64,000 bases of DNA from Brachypterus glaber (lineage: Eukaryota > Arthropoda > Insecta > Coleoptera > Kateretidae), in NCBI GenBank assembly GCA_958510825.1, contig OY294044.1, forward strand, positions 44,305,851-44,369,850, in the 5' to 3' direction. Shown here piece after piece: positions 24,601 to 33,004 of this stretch (position 1 is the first letter of the stretch; every line of letters starts with the position of its first letter). Both the position numbers and the translations under genes were made by a program. The notes beneath the pieces are model-generated. The model was not told where the DNA came from and searched no databases. It saw nothing but the letters and a program-made list of their open reading frames with translations.

Positions 24601-26977
24601 TCTTTGATGTTCCCGACTTTCTTTTGCAGATAAAAAACCGTTTTACGTCCACCCACCTATTATGTTTAATTTTTAAATAAAATTTATTTATTTACCGTAA
24701 GTACGCAAATTTAATGATTTTATTTTGTTTTTTTTTTTCAGCTAGTGTAAAATACTCGGTAAAATACTGTAGCTTAACTTGGTGTTACTAATATTTTATG
24801 TAAATAAAAACACATTTCTTCTTAAAAATAAACATACGTTAAATAAAACAAGTATCTTGAAGCAAGTATTTAAATTTTAAAATGTTACTGAACTGATAAT
24901 AATATTCTTTAGTGTATCATTTTTAAAGCAGCTAATTCTTAACAGATATTTTTTAATAATGTACTCTCCTTAAGTTTAATATCAGGGTAATGTATTCTCC
25001 TTAAGTTTAATATCAGGGCCGTAACAAGGGGGGCAGGGGGTGCTAAGCCCCTCCTGGTCTTGATTTGAGCCCCCTGGCGTTTTCGCTGAGCCCCACCTAC
25101 CCCCCTAGTATTTTTTAAGTCACCTACCTTTGGGCGCCAATTTTTTTTGCAGGGGCGCAAAGTTTGGTATTAACCGTCAGGGACAAAGCTTTTTTTCTTG
25201 AAGGTAATTTTTGTTGTGGCGCCAATTTTCTTTTGCAGGGAGCCCCAAGTTTGGTAGAAACCGTCAGGGACTTTTTTTCATGACGGTATTTGTTTTTTGG
25301 CGCCAATTTTCTTTTTTAGGGGCGCCAAGTTTTGGTTGAAACCGTCAGGGACAAAGCTTTTTTTTGAGGGGCTGAAAACATTTAGTTCGCAAACTTTTAG
25401 TTTGCAAAACCTTTAATTCGCAAAAACTAAATTCGCATAATCTTTGTTAGCAAATAAATAGTTTCGCTAAGCCCAAAAGTTCGCGAATGTATTTTTACAG
25501 TTTTAAGCTTTTTTTGTTAAAAAGCCATTTATAAATTGCAGCGCCACTATTGCTTAAACTTTTATATAAATATGAATATGAAAATTAGAAAAATATTTAT
25601 ATTCATTTATTAATAATATTTTAATTAATTTATAATAAAATCTGACTCAAAACAAAACAAACCAAATTGGCTTACCCAAACTCAAACCAAATAATTAATC
25701 TAAAACCAACCCAAAACTAAAATTAAAGTGACTCAAAAATATATGTTTATGTAATATGCAATATTAACTACACAATTATAAAAAATAAACCTCCAAATTG
25801 TCTTTTATTTGTAAGTTCTTTCTTTTAAATAAACGAAATTTTCATAAACAGCCAAATTAGTTCCCCGCGAACTTACAACATACCGCATAGACATTATCGC
25901 TTTAATTACATAAGTACTAAAATTGTATTTATTAAAATTAACTTAAAACGTACTTACCTATCTCAATACAAAAAGGGTTCAATAAACAAATATCTGCATT
26001 GACCTTCATTAAAACAATTTTTACGAAGAAAAATCTTGCGAACTTAATGTTATGCGATATTATGTATTGCGAACTAATTTCCATGCGACTTTTATTTTCT
26101 GCGAACTTATTTTTGCGAACTTTTTGCGCCAACAATTATTTTGCGAACTTATTTTTTCTAAAGACCGGTTACCACCGTAATAGGTTCCATATTTTTAGCA
26201 AAATCAACGAAATACAAAATTTACTATAAAATAATTAATTATTAGATAAAAATTAAATTATTGGATGTATATTATGGTTTTATTAAAACTTTTGGTTATT
26301 ATCTAATTTATAAAAAAATTAATGTATAAATCTTCAGTCGTAGACAAGGTATAGTCTGCAACATGTGTAGAATGACTATTCCTTACTCGTGGACCGTCCC
26401 TTTCGCCTCTATCTCGGCTCGAGTGACTAACATCCACTCGTTCAGAATATGCATCATTCTACACTTGTTACAGAATATACTATTTTCCGTTTGATTTCGT
26501 GGCAACAGTCCAAACCAAACGAAGATTTTTTTTTTAATCTTAGGAAAAATATTGGGTGTATTACGAGCGCAAAATATGATTTCTGCTTCCGCGTGATTGC
26601 TGATCTCGGCTTGATGAGTCGATTAGCTCAAGCAGAAATCATTATTCTGCTTGAGCATAAAACATGCTGATCAAACCGACTGCAGTAATTTTGCACTCTT
26701 AATACAAAACTAACTATTTCGCAAGTTTTTGGGTTTGACTCCTACGTCATACGTCAATCATCAGATCATTGATCATAGATCAGTGATCATATAAAACTCA
26801 TATATGATCACATTTATTTATTTTTTCACAGGGTGGCAGCCGATAATTTTTTAATTTGCTTACCTCATTTCTTAAGGGTACCCCACGTATCAAGGTCTGA
26901 TACACTAACAACGTGGTGTAAGCTAATAAAACAGCAACAGATAAAGTCTGCAGTATCCTGCGGTGTCTGTACTTCAT
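6398..26977 (-). CDS. fng: fringe, 5' part of gene (exons 1-2 of a longer gene)
   Basis: Fringe is a Golgi type II membrane glycosyltransferase that adds N-acetylglucosamine to O-fucose on Notch EGF repeats and so changes ligand choice. Two minus-strand exons are visible: 26864-26977 (cytoplasmic tail and signal anchor) and 6398-6658 (stem region and first block of the catalytic domain). Both boundaries are canonical (GAG|GTAAGC donor, TTTCAG|AT acceptor, CAG|GTAGGA donor) and all are phase 0, so they join in frame. The 20.2-kb intron between them holds the BEL element and many DNA-transposon remnants. Later exons, with the DDD metal-binding motif, were not found between 1 and 6397 and should lie beyond the left edge. 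Family assignment rests on the IFISVKTT / ILKTWF motifs and the matching N-terminal anchor, recalled from fringe proteins rather than searched. Confidence 0.85.
6893..7058 (+). repeat. Palindromic element with an AAT microsatellite
   Basis: ATAAAAATTATCTCGTTTTTAAGAACAGT (6893-6921) is mirrored by its complement at 7030-7058. The centre holds (AAT)n at about 6991-7018 and, on the minus strand, CTGATGA...GAAACGTTGG at 6978-6943, a sequence with hammerhead-like core spacing. Confidence 0.65.
7187..8243 (+). repeat. Pair of about 210-bp direct repeats flanking a family B copy
   Basis: 7187-7408 and 8031-8243 share CAGCTGATTTTACATATCT, TAAACGTCAAACACATAACCTCAAATT and CGTAGGAAAAATAGT-TACGCACCTC. 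They are diverged and lie on either side of the family B element 7410-7972. Confidence 0.65.
7410..7972 (+). mobile_element. Family B MITE, right-truncated
   Basis: Begins TA|CAGGGTTATTC and shares the whole left and central part of family B (AGTTCCTATAAAG, GAGCCCTAAGGGAGC, TTTTTACTCAAGGAATC). It stops at the GCTTAAAGGGTAC segment, so it lacks the right terminal inverted repeat. It lies between two direct repeats (7187-7408, 8031-8243). Confidence 0.75.
8244..10563. other. Fringe intron, no gene seen
   Basis: AT-rich with short open frames of random composition. I found no exon and no well-bounded repeat. Confidence 0.55.
10564..10825 (+). mobile_element. MITE with about 38-bp inverted ends
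   Basis: ACTATAGTATATTCAACTTTAAGATG at left is mirrored by CATCTTGAAGTTGAATATACTATA at right, 262 bp overall. The interior is less AT-rich (CGCAAGTGCTCACGTACTGACC) and non-coding. Confidence 0.7.
11700..12245 (+). repeat. Array of spaced GCCTGCGGCGCT motifs
   Basis: Five variants of a CGCCTGCGGCGCT core, each preceded by an A/T-rich AAAAAATT run and mostly followed by CTTTCTT or similar. They occur at about 11712, 11878, 11970, 12048 and 12228 in the same orientation. Single copies appear at 30168 and 32938, and inverted copies at about 38237 and 38355. Confidence 0.6.
12884..13001 (-). mobile_element. Short MITE, copy 1
   Basis: Ends ACTGGCACCTCTG / CAGAGGTGCCAGT. A near-identical copy in the opposite orientation lies at 49835-49951, which defines a unit of about 118 bp. 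Confidence 0.75.
13345..13475 (+). mobile_element. Small MITE with AAATATGTGATAGTGACT ends
   Basis: The 18-bp end AAATATGTGATAGTGACT is mirrored by AGTCACTATCACATAT at the right. About 130 bp with no coding content. Confidence 0.68.
13582..14251 (+). mobile_element. Foldback element, about 670 bp
   Basis: Arms run from GGATCCGGTTCCTTTGGGTGCTAGAAGC at the left to GCTTCTAGCATCCAAAGGAACCCGATCC at the right and remain inverted inward to about 13975 (CAGGTCAGAGTTATAAAGTCC / GGAGCTTGTAACTCTGACCTG). Confidence 0.72.
14256..14734 (+). mobile_element. Family A-like element, left-truncated and diverged
   Basis: The right arm is recognisable (CATATCTCAACTGGTTAAAAAG, then AAGAGGGGGTGACTTTTAA); the left arm begins only at the GGTGGTGTGGTACATC segment. 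It abuts the foldback that starts at 14737. Confidence 0.6.
14737..16330 (+). mobile_element. 1.6-kb element with GGGTGCCCAG ends, nested structure
   Basis: GGGTGCCCAG at left and CTGGGCACCC at right, flanked by TA on both sides. Longer inverted similarity includes CGCGCCCGGCGGG / CGCCGGGCGGG. A second foldback (about 15302-15906, ends GGGTGTGTCCGA / GGACACCCTG) sits inside, with an inner pair CTTCCAAGCAACAAGG / TTTGTTGCTTGGGG. No open frame of note. Confidence 0.7.
16537..16697 (+). repeat. 5' LTR of the BEL/Pao element
   Basis: A 161-bp repeat bounded by TG...CA and preceded by the target duplication ATACG. It is followed by TGGTCCTTCGAGC, a TGG-initial stretch typical of a tRNA primer-binding site directly behind a 5' LTR. 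It contains AATAAA-like sequence near 16614. Confidence 0.92.
16710..17073 (+). repeat. Two displaced copies of integrase sequence behind the primer-binding site
   Basis: 16710-16949 copies 19814-20053 (240 bp) and 16950-17073 copies 19791-19914 (124 bp), both in the same orientation as their source and almost identical to it. The internal junction shares TTT between the two source sites, and the first joins at CAG beside the primer-binding site. Together they replace the normal leader and the N-terminal part of gag. The arrangement suggests template jumps during reverse transcription. Confidence 0.88.
17074..18705 (+). pseudogene. BEL/Pao gag and protease remnant
   Basis: In one frame: a gag segment of the DUF1759 type ([31 protein letters not shown]), two cysteine knuckles ([27 protein letters not shown]), then a TGA at 17785-17787 inside what would be a third [10 protein letters not shown] knuckle. 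The same frame continues with an aspartic protease of the DUF1758 type (active-site region [12 protein letters not shown]), then ILIGQDN and HLGWILHG and the pre-polymerase segment ending near KMKKDK. The frame lacks its normal N-terminus because of the displaced integrase fragments, so no intact polyprotein can be made. Confidence 0.85.
18706..19002 (+). pseudogene. BEL/Pao linker before integrase, joined across a polymerase deletion
   Basis: Right after the pre-polymerase segment the frame continues as [35 protein letters not shown] and [23 protein letters not shown]. In BEL/Pao elements this region lies after RNase H and directly before integrase. The reverse transcriptase core (including the YxDD box) and RNase H are therefore deleted at about 18706, in frame. 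The frame ends at TAA 19000-19002, where a short insertion interrupts the integrase N-terminus. Confidence 0.8.
18993..19188 (+). repeat. Short AT-rich insertion inside the integrase region
   Basis: The integrase HH zinc-binding region stops at CHHFFR and resumes near [11 protein letters not shown] after about 190 bp of unrelated AT-rich sequence. The insert contains CTGACGATGATAATCGAAACC (19056-19076), a motif with hammerhead-like CTGANGA...GAAA spacing. I could not define target duplications. Confidence 0.55.
19173..20224 (+). pseudogene. BEL/Pao integrase, interrupted and frameshifted
   Basis: Carries the integrase core with the DDE triad in context: HTGLDYFGH, then FYSDNGTN, then [11 protein letters not shown]. 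It is followed by the C-terminal [15 protein letters not shown] motif of BEL/Pao integrases. At about 20151 the frame meets TAG; the remaining conserved C-terminal sequence is found in another frame and ends at 20222-20224, so about one base has been lost. The N-terminal zinc-finger part is broken by the insertion at 18993-19188. Confidence 0.87.
20253..20413 (+). repeat. 3' LTR of the BEL/Pao element
   Basis: Same length and ends as the 5' LTR. It is preceded by the purine-rich GGGGTGGAGAA (20242-20252), the expected polypurine tract, and followed by ATACG. Confidence 0.92.
20560..20693 (+). repeat. Inverted-repeat element beside the LINE tail
   Basis: GACATATCGTCGCTGTTAATAC is mirrored by GTAATAACAGCGACGATATC 110 bp downstream. 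It adjoins the TTCTTGA tail of the minus-strand LINE. Confidence 0.6.
20694..21605 (-). mobile_element. 5'-truncated non-LTR retrotransposon (LINE) 3' end
   Basis: On the minus strand two overlapping open stretches (21394-21179 and 21227-20919) carry the C-terminal part of a jockey-like reverse transcriptase: [47 protein letters not shown], then [15 protein letters not shown] and [10 protein letters not shown] with RFGLNYYGP. Frameshifts near 21475 and 21210 break it. The 3'UTR runs to 20694 and ends in TTCTTGA repeats, the sort of short tail repeat left by target-primed reverse transcription. The catalytic palm and the endonuclease are absent (5' truncation). Confidence 0.82.
21606..22468. 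other. Fringe intron between LINE and family A copy
   Basis: Non-coding. TTTTGTGAAAATCGAGTCCTGG at about 22423 recurs as TTTTGTGAAAACCGAGTGCTGG at about 23283, so a further repeat was probably split by the family A insertion at 22469-23185. Confidence 0.5.
22469..23185 (+). mobile_element. Family A foldback MITE, complete copy
   Basis: A 717-bp element bounded by CAGAGCGGTCCAAAAGTCACCC and its inverse GGGTGACTTTTGGACCGCACTG, flanked by TA on both sides. The arms stay inverted for about 300 bp each (for example GAACCAGTTGAGATATCGA and its complement near the far end), leaving a short AT-rich centre. CAG-initial ends with TA duplication suggest Tc1/mariner-type mobilisation. No coding capacity. 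Confidence 0.85.
23445..23986 (+). mobile_element. Family A-like foldback element, diverged
   Basis: Same plan as family A (CGCCCCCCTCTTAAGTTTTGAACG near the left, TTCAAAAGTTAAGAGACGTG near the right, CATGCCCCCCTGC inside) but clearly older. It lies 260 bp downstream of the complete copy at 22469-23185. Ends are approximate. Confidence 0.65.
24370..24521 (+). mobile_element. MITE with GTCAAGTGGGGTGAC ends
   Basis: GTCAAGTGGGGTGACTTCGGAC is mirrored by GTCCGAAGTCACCC and AAGTCACCCCACTTGAC. About 150 bp. A related CAAGTGGGGTTAC end lies at about 11143-11162. Confidence 0.72.
25131..25368 (+). repeat. Three tandem units of about 83 bp
   Basis: Each unit has GGCGCCAATTTTCTTTT, a G-rich GGGGCGCCAAGTTTGG and AACCGTCAGGGAC followed by a T run. 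It directly precedes the motif-array element at 25385. Confidence 0.75.
25385..26160 (+). mobile_element. Motif-array element, TTCGCAAA type
   Basis: The left arm (25385-25492) repeats AGTTCGCAAA variants about seven times at 13-18 bp spacing. The right arm (26036-26157) repeats the opposite orientation, TTGCGAACTT, about eight times. The 540-bp centre is AT-rich, with isolated motif copies near 25868. No coding frame. The same plan with another motif is seen at 30232-30810. Confidence 0.6.
26340..26815. other. Region just 3' of fringe exon 1, imperfect hairpins and GATC clusters
   Basis: CAACATGTGTAGAATGA (26360) faces TCATTCTACACTTGTT (26455), and AGCAGAAATCATTATTCTGCTTGAG forms another small fold. 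26755-26815 has five GATCA-type sites within 60 bp. This is intron DNA close to the fringe start; a regulatory role is only a guess. Confidence 0.4.
26864..26977 (-). CDS. fng: fringe exon 1: start codon and signal anchor
   Basis: From the ATG at 26977 this encodes 38 residues: a basic start (MKYRHRR), then a hydrophobic stretch of about 18 residues containing [14 protein letters not shown], the signal anchor expected of a type II Golgi enzyme. The exon ends GAG|GTAAGC at 26864 in phase 0. A second in-frame ATG at 27025 would add 16 mostly polar residues; an in-frame TAG lies just upstream of it, so the open frame begins between them. I prefer the inner ATG because it puts the anchor close to the N-terminus, as in other fringe proteins. 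The choice is not certain. Confidence 0.8.
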
Positions 26978-27025
26978 ATTAACACTTTCCTGAATGAGAA
27001 TCACCTTGTCCACATCGCGAGACAT

Positions 27026-28036
27026 CTGTCTAACTGTCCACTAACATCATCCACTAACAAAACTTTGAAAAATTCCAAACGCGCCCGAAAAATTCGCGTA
27101 GAAATTTTCGTAAACAATAAACACGAGTATTTGGAACCGGCTAGCGTAGATTTATCTGTCAGCGTGCAGATGGTTGGGTTTCAACTACCTAGTGCAGACA
27201 CCATGTTGTGTTAGCTGGTGGGTATATTTCCCCTCCCACCTACATGCAACAGGCATCGTTGGTAGTTTTGTACCATAGCCGAAGTGCATGGGTTATAGGC
27301 CCTTATGCTTTATGGGAAAATTTAATTTAAAAAAATAAACTTAATATTATTACATCAAGTAATTGGTTTATTCTATAAAAGCCATTTTACATTATGCAAT
27401 TTTCAGGCAATGCAAATACAATGCAATGCGGATTGACCAATTAGGATACCGAAATTTTAAACTTTAATGATTTAATTGGTCAGTACAAAATTAAATCACC
27501 CCTGCATCGTATTACCTAAAAATGCCATTGTAATTTATAATTTTTAAAGTGCCTTAAAACCTAATGGACTACCGCATATTTAGATTAGATAAAGAGAGAG
27601 TTCTACAGAAAGAGATAAACGTATAATTATTATTGTTTTGAAATAAAATTATGCTTATTTAAGTAAAAATAACATTTTAGATTACATGAAGGTAAGGTAT
27701 GTTTTTTTTAAGTAAAAAACTATTTTTTTTTATTAATTGCAACACAGCTGTGTACAGTAGGTCTAAAGTTTCCTAGGGAACTTATGACCTACTCCTTAAT
27801 TTGGCAGTCATTGATAATACCCCGTTGTGCGGGAAGATTTTGTACTTGTTTTTGTGTTTAATAAGCTGTTTTATGTATTCTTTAATAATTTTGCATATAA
27901 TGCACATTTTTTGTTGCACTCTTATAAAATCCAAATATAATATTTTTAGGGAATTTTCTTTTTGGGTTAGTATTGAAGACCTACATTTATGTTGCCTAAC
28001 GTATTGGACTGCTGTCCATTCTCGGGAAAAATATTA
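27026..28036. other. Upstream region of fringe
   Basis: Should contain the fringe 5'UTR and promoter on the minus strand, or the acceptor of an upstream non-coding exon. I see no convincing TATA box or initiator. No protein-like frame. Confidence 0.4.
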
Positions 28037-28266
28037 TACTCCATGTAATGAGAGAATCCCACTCTGACGTCACAACGCATAAACTAAATAGCACTCTGTA
28101 GGATAATTGGCATTTATTTGTTAAGACTTAATAAATATTTTTTTTGATATACAATTTAAAAAATATGTATTCAGTTTTAAGAAATAAATGCCAATTATCC
28201 TACAGAGTGCTATTTAGTTTATGCGTTGTGACGTCAGAGTCGTATTCTCTTTATTAAATGGAGTAT
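28037..28266 (+). mobile_element. MITE with about 85-bp nearly perfect inverted ends
   Basis: Left TACTCCAT..AGAGAAT and CTCTGACGTCACAACGCATAAACTAAATAGCACTCTGTAGG are exactly mirrored at the right. The element is 230 bp with a roughly 60-bp AT centre. The near-perfect arms suggest a young insertion. Confidence 0.8.
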
Positions 28267-30231
28267 AAGTTTATTACTTTTAGTCTATCGGTTTTTCTTC
28301 AGGAAAAAAAATACTTCAAGAAATACCGTACACAGTGTGCAATGCGCACGATACACTGAGTTAAACTGTTAAACTTTGAGATATACCTTAATGAAATTTT
28401 CATGCATTCTTTATGAAAAAATAAAATGTAAATAAATTTTAAAAATCGCCAGCACTATTATTTTTTCCGAAAACTCGTTACGTATTAAGTATCAAAATAT
28501 CTATTTATCTCTATACGAAAATGTCTTAAGAATGTTGTTGGTTTGATATTGTTACTTTTTCACCAGTCACACTTAACCAGGCCTTAAATTTCTGCTAGAA
28601 GGCCTTGGTTAATGCACTTAAGTTCTATAAATGGTAGTGGAAGAGGGACACACGCCAACCTTCTTGATGCGTTTTTTGTTCGGTTTTTACGATTTACTAT
28701 AGTACAAACTGACAGCGAAAAACGGCCCTCTTTATTTAATTTTGGCATATTTTTAGTAAAAGAAGTAAAATAAAAAACTGCCACCAACAAAATAATAATT
28801 TTTCATATCATAAAAATGTCAAAAAAGGCAAAAAAAATATTTTAAAAAAATAGTTTTTCAACAATTTGGAGACTTTGAAGGGAAATAAATAACAACCTTT
28901 TTTAAGCCAAAATAATAACTTATATTTTCACTTTTTATTGAACCCTGAACAGAGTCTCATATTGAAGATTGAGACGAGTTTCTGTGGGCACTAACCTCTA
29001 CCAAAAAAAGAGAGCACATAATATGTTCTAAAAAAACGAATATAATACTTTTATTTTTTTTTGGTGCGACGCTCTAAAATTTTAAACTTGGTGGTCACCC
29101 TGAAGCTTTACCTTTGAAGATATAGAAAAAACCCCGGGCACTAACAGGCCCTAACAAAATTAGGCGCGTAGATATGGGGGTACAGGGGGTATTTACCCCC
29201 CCCCCTCCAAGAATCTTTATTTTTTTTCAATATTTGTAATTTTGGCTAATGCGTCACACTTGAAATTCTGCCTCCCCCCCCAAGAAAAAATCCTATCTAC
29301 GCCACTGAACAAAATGCTTTCGAGTATAAAAAAAATCGGAAAACTAGTGTTTTCTCTTTTGTGAAGTACATTTGGTTTTTTCCCCAACCTTATACACGAG
29401 AACTAAAGGGGCACTAACCTTTCTAGGGGGGTCCCCTTTAAGAAAAGGACCCTTAATTCGTAAGTGCCCCAACTTCAAGGCCAAGTTCACACAGCTCAAA
29501 AATGTGAGATGACAAATTGTCAATCACTTAAGTGTAATGTAACACTACTAATGTTACACACTTAATATTTTGTTATTCGATTTTTTTTAAGTTTTGTTTC
29601 CTATAACTTTCTTAATTTAATTAGGTAACACAGCAACTAAAAAATAGGTGATGCCCACGGATTACGGGATAGATGGGGGTGTGGGGGTGCCAAAATGATT
29701 CAATAAAATTAACAATAAAAAAAATAGTAAATAACCTACCTAATTGTATGGTTTTTGTAAAATAAAATGTCCTTGTATATTTGGTGGCCTTTACCAAAAA
29801 TTGAATACCTACATTTAAGGAGAGTATTATTTTTAAAAATCTTTTACTCAATGACACTAACCGGAAGAAAATTATACAGAATAATGATAAAGTTATTTAA
29901 ATTCTTGAATTTAATACTTCTTTTCCTAAAATGTTGGTTAAGGGGGCTATTACCCCCATTACACCTCTTCTAACTCCGCCACTGGTCTGCGGCGTTAAAT
30001 AAGATTAGCAATGGTGTAATCACAGAAATCCAATGCTCCAGTCAAAATGTTTAACCTTAAATTTAAATTAAATTAATAATTATGATAAAATTGTAATTAA
30101 CAGTTTTTAATAATCACAAGATGCTTGAAAAATGCGTGACCTTGAGTTTTCTTAAAAAAATTCGCCTGCGGTACTTAAACTGATATATTTAAAATATTAT
30201 AAAGCCTTATTCTCATAAAATTCTGCTATTT
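28267..30231. other. Intergenic repeats between fringe and TAF2
   Basis: Besides the GGCGTAGATA element at 29163-29306, there are C-rich and G-rich runs (29195-29285, 29410-29440, 29640-29690) typical of transposon ends, and no gene. Confidence 0.5.
29163..29306 (+). mobile_element. MITE-like element with GGCGTAGATA ends
   Basis: GGCGCGTAGATATGGGGG at left and CCTATCTACGCCA at right face each other around C-rich and T-rich runs. A similar end (GGATACGCCC) is at 12312. Confidence 0.5.
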
Positions 30232-30810
30232 TTACCTCGAAAATTTTTACCTCGAAAAAAATTACCTCGAACACCATTACCTCGAAAAAAATTACCTCCA
30301 AAGAACATGACCTCGAAAGAAAATACCTCGCACGGACATAACCTTGCATAAAAAATTACCTCTAAAATACATTATTTTTAAAAATCATAAAAAAAATCAA
30401 ACGAAACAATTTTTTTTCAGAAAAAGAAAGAAAATTTAACAGGAATAAACTTAGTTATTTAAAGCAATAATATTGATATATTATACAAAAAGAAAGTATT
30501 GGAAATCACAAATAATCATAAAGCTGTCAATAAATCTACAGCAACATTTTTATTAAAAAAATCGATTTATTTTGAAATACTTACTAAAACTAAAAGCTAA
30601 TAATTACCCCTTAAATTAAAATATACAATAATCCCAAAGAAACAGATAAAAAATTAAAAAAAAAGCCCTTTTCGAGGTAAAAGCCGTTCGAGGTAAAATC
30701 TTTCGAGGTAATGTACTTTCGAGGTAACGACTTTTCGAGGTAATGTAAGGTGAGGTAAAGTCCAAACCAAACGAGGTAAATTTTTTCGAGGTAAAGACCT
30801 GCTCTCAAAA
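30232..30810 (+). mobile_element. Motif-array element, ACCTCGAAA type
   Basis: The left arm (30238-30362) has nine ACCTCGAAA variants at a strikingly regular 15-16 bp spacing. The right arm (30671-30806) has eight TTTCGAGGTAA units in the inverse orientation. The 300-bp centre is AT-rich and not repeated. It lies between fringe and TAF2 and has no coding frame. Confidence 0.65.
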
Positions 30811-30968
30811 AAAAAGTATAAAAAGGGTATGCGCCAAAAATCTTGCGAGAGAGGCCCAATTTGAAGTCACGCTTATATAGAAAATGTATGCCTTTCCCCT
30901 GGTTTTAAAACAAAAATTCCAAATTCCGGCCCTGTAAATAACTATTAGGGAAAATATAGGGAATATAA

Positions 30969-31011
30969 GGGACGGGTATCTTTCTTACTTGTAAGAAAGA
31001 AACCCGTCCCA
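30969..31011 (+). repeat. 43-bp near-perfect palindrome
   Basis: GGGACGGGTATCTTTCTTAC and GTAAGAAAGAAACCCGTCCC are separated by two or three bases. It could form a cruciform or RNA hairpin. Confidence 0.7.
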
Positions 31012-31432
31012 CGTGTGGGTAGAGTAAGTTTGTGAAAGGAACCTTTTCAAAAGGATGTATTTAATTGGGGATTACGTAAATCGATAAGGATGTTATAACC
31101 AATTGATTAGAATCTAGTTTAGAGATAGATCAATTTCAAACATATGTTATGGAAAGAGCTTGGATCAAGGTATTAATTTACCGGGGTCTCGCTAAAATTA
31201 GAATTTTAAAGAATTTTAAACTAAATAGACATTTTAAACTATACATGTATAGTCCAGTAATATTAGGATTTAGTTACGGAAAAATTCCATAGAGAAAGAA
31301 AGAGAACCATTAGTCCAGCCTGCGCAAGATTATTTTGTGACAGAACGGGGCAGCGAAATGACGTAACGCAATATATCTGACCTTGCGCAGTACGCATCTC
31401 TATCAGCTGTGAAATGCTGTCGGTCGTAAAAC

Positions 31433-31539
31433 AATTCGTCACCCCAGTATTCATTTGACTTATCTCCAAAAATCCCCCAGAAAAAATCTTAAAATGTCCG
31501 AAAATAGAGATATGGCAAACCAATACTGGGGTGACGAAT
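31433..31539 (+). repeat. Small inverted-repeat element
   Basis: ATTCGTCACCCCAGTATT is mirrored by AATACTGGGGTGACGAAT, 107 bp overall. Confidence 0.7.
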
Positions 31540-33004
31540 AGTTTGTTTATACAGTCAGTACTGTCAGATCGTCGTTTTTTCTGTTATTTTTTGACTTCTA
31601 CTGTGTTTTAATTGTTTTTTTGCTACATTTGTTTATAACTTTAAACCTACCCTGTATTGTTGCTTTATGAAGAGCAAAGGGTCTATCCTTGGTGTACTCA
31701 AAGTAGGTGTACAAAATCCCGAAACTCAAACACACCTCGAAAAATTCTTAAAAAATAATTTAAAAAAACTATTTCGACGTTTCTTCGTAGATAATTATTG
31801 TTTTTTGTTGAATTTTTTACAATTTTTGTTTGACACACAAAACTAAGGTTAAAAAATACTTGTCAAAAACAACAATAGTAGTGCGCATGTGCAAGTTTAT
31901 CTCAGATGCGCTAGGCTCATTAATCACAGTATTCCGCAACGGCTTTGGAGGTCTTTCCTTGTCTATGAAAAATTCCCATCTATCTAATTTTTGTGTGCGA
32001 CGCCAGCTTAATTTTTTATTTTGCAATTAGTCGGCACATATGTGGATTTCGTGAATATCTCCGTCAGATTTGCAGTTATGCAAAAAAGACTTATTAAGAA
32101 ATTTGTCGAGTATAAAATTCTATACAGAAAACATTCTGTAACTTTTTTTTTAAATCTCAACCGTGTTCGCGCAAGCGCTTTGTTAATTTAAGGCGCGCAT
32201 GAAATTGTTTAAACCTGATTATTTGCAACATGCAATGACTTTCGCAAAAAAAAAAAGATCGGATTTTTTAGACATATCCTTCATTGCAAATTTACATGGG
32301 ATTAAAAAAAAATATATTTATCATTTCTGAATTTTTTATAACTTTCGATATTTGATTTTTTTAACGTCAATTTTCATACTTCGAAGGTTACTAAAAAAAA
32401 TTACTGCAAAATTTTAATAAAAATATATATTGTACACAACAACTTTTAAAAATCAAGCATTTTCAGCGGAGCTACATACAGGGTGGCCCCACTCTATTTA
32501 GATAGCAAGTTTCTCGAAAACTAAAAGAGAAAATCAAGTTCTACAAAAACCACATTAAATGAGACAATAATATCTATAAAAAGTATCCAAAAATAAAATC
32601 CAACCCTCAATAGAACTCTTATATTTTTTTGGTTGTTTTGGATAGAACTTGAGCCTATAAATACAATGGTATTTTTTATTATTATTATTTTGCTATTTTT
32701 AAGTTAAGAAGTGGTAAAAACATTTTAAATACAACCACCTGATTTCAACTATATTGGGCAGCGATTTTCCCGAAAACTAAAAGAGATAATCAATTTCTGC
32801 AAGATACAGATTAATTCAGACAACAGTATCTATAAAAAGGTACCAAAAAGTAATTCTGTCCAAAATGTTCATCGAGTGAAACTTTTAATTGTCACACTTT
32901 TAAAATTTAAATATACTATGACATTTAAAAAAAATTGGCCTGCGGAGTTAGAACTCTCTTGCATTTGTATGAAATTTAAAATTATACAACTGTTTTAAAA
33001 TTTT
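31540..33004. other. Intergenic sequence with a truncated MITE end
   Basis: TA|CAGGGTGGCCCCACTC at about 32478 looks like the left end of another TA-target element. GAAAACTAAAAGAGA recurs at 32516 and 32773. No gene seen. Confidence 0.5.

Noticed and set aside
26963..27214. Plus-strand open frame of 83 codons
   Set aside because: Antisense to fringe exon 1 and its leader; the minus strand has the recognisable protein and splice donor.
27801..28067. Open frame of 88 codons with a hydrophobic start
   Set aside because: Runs into the MITE at 28037 and has random AT-rich composition; no splice or start context.
30238..30362. CRISPR-like array of short repeats
   Set aside because: Repeats are about 9 bp with 6-bp spacers, degenerate, mirrored on the other side, and the DNA is eukaryotic.
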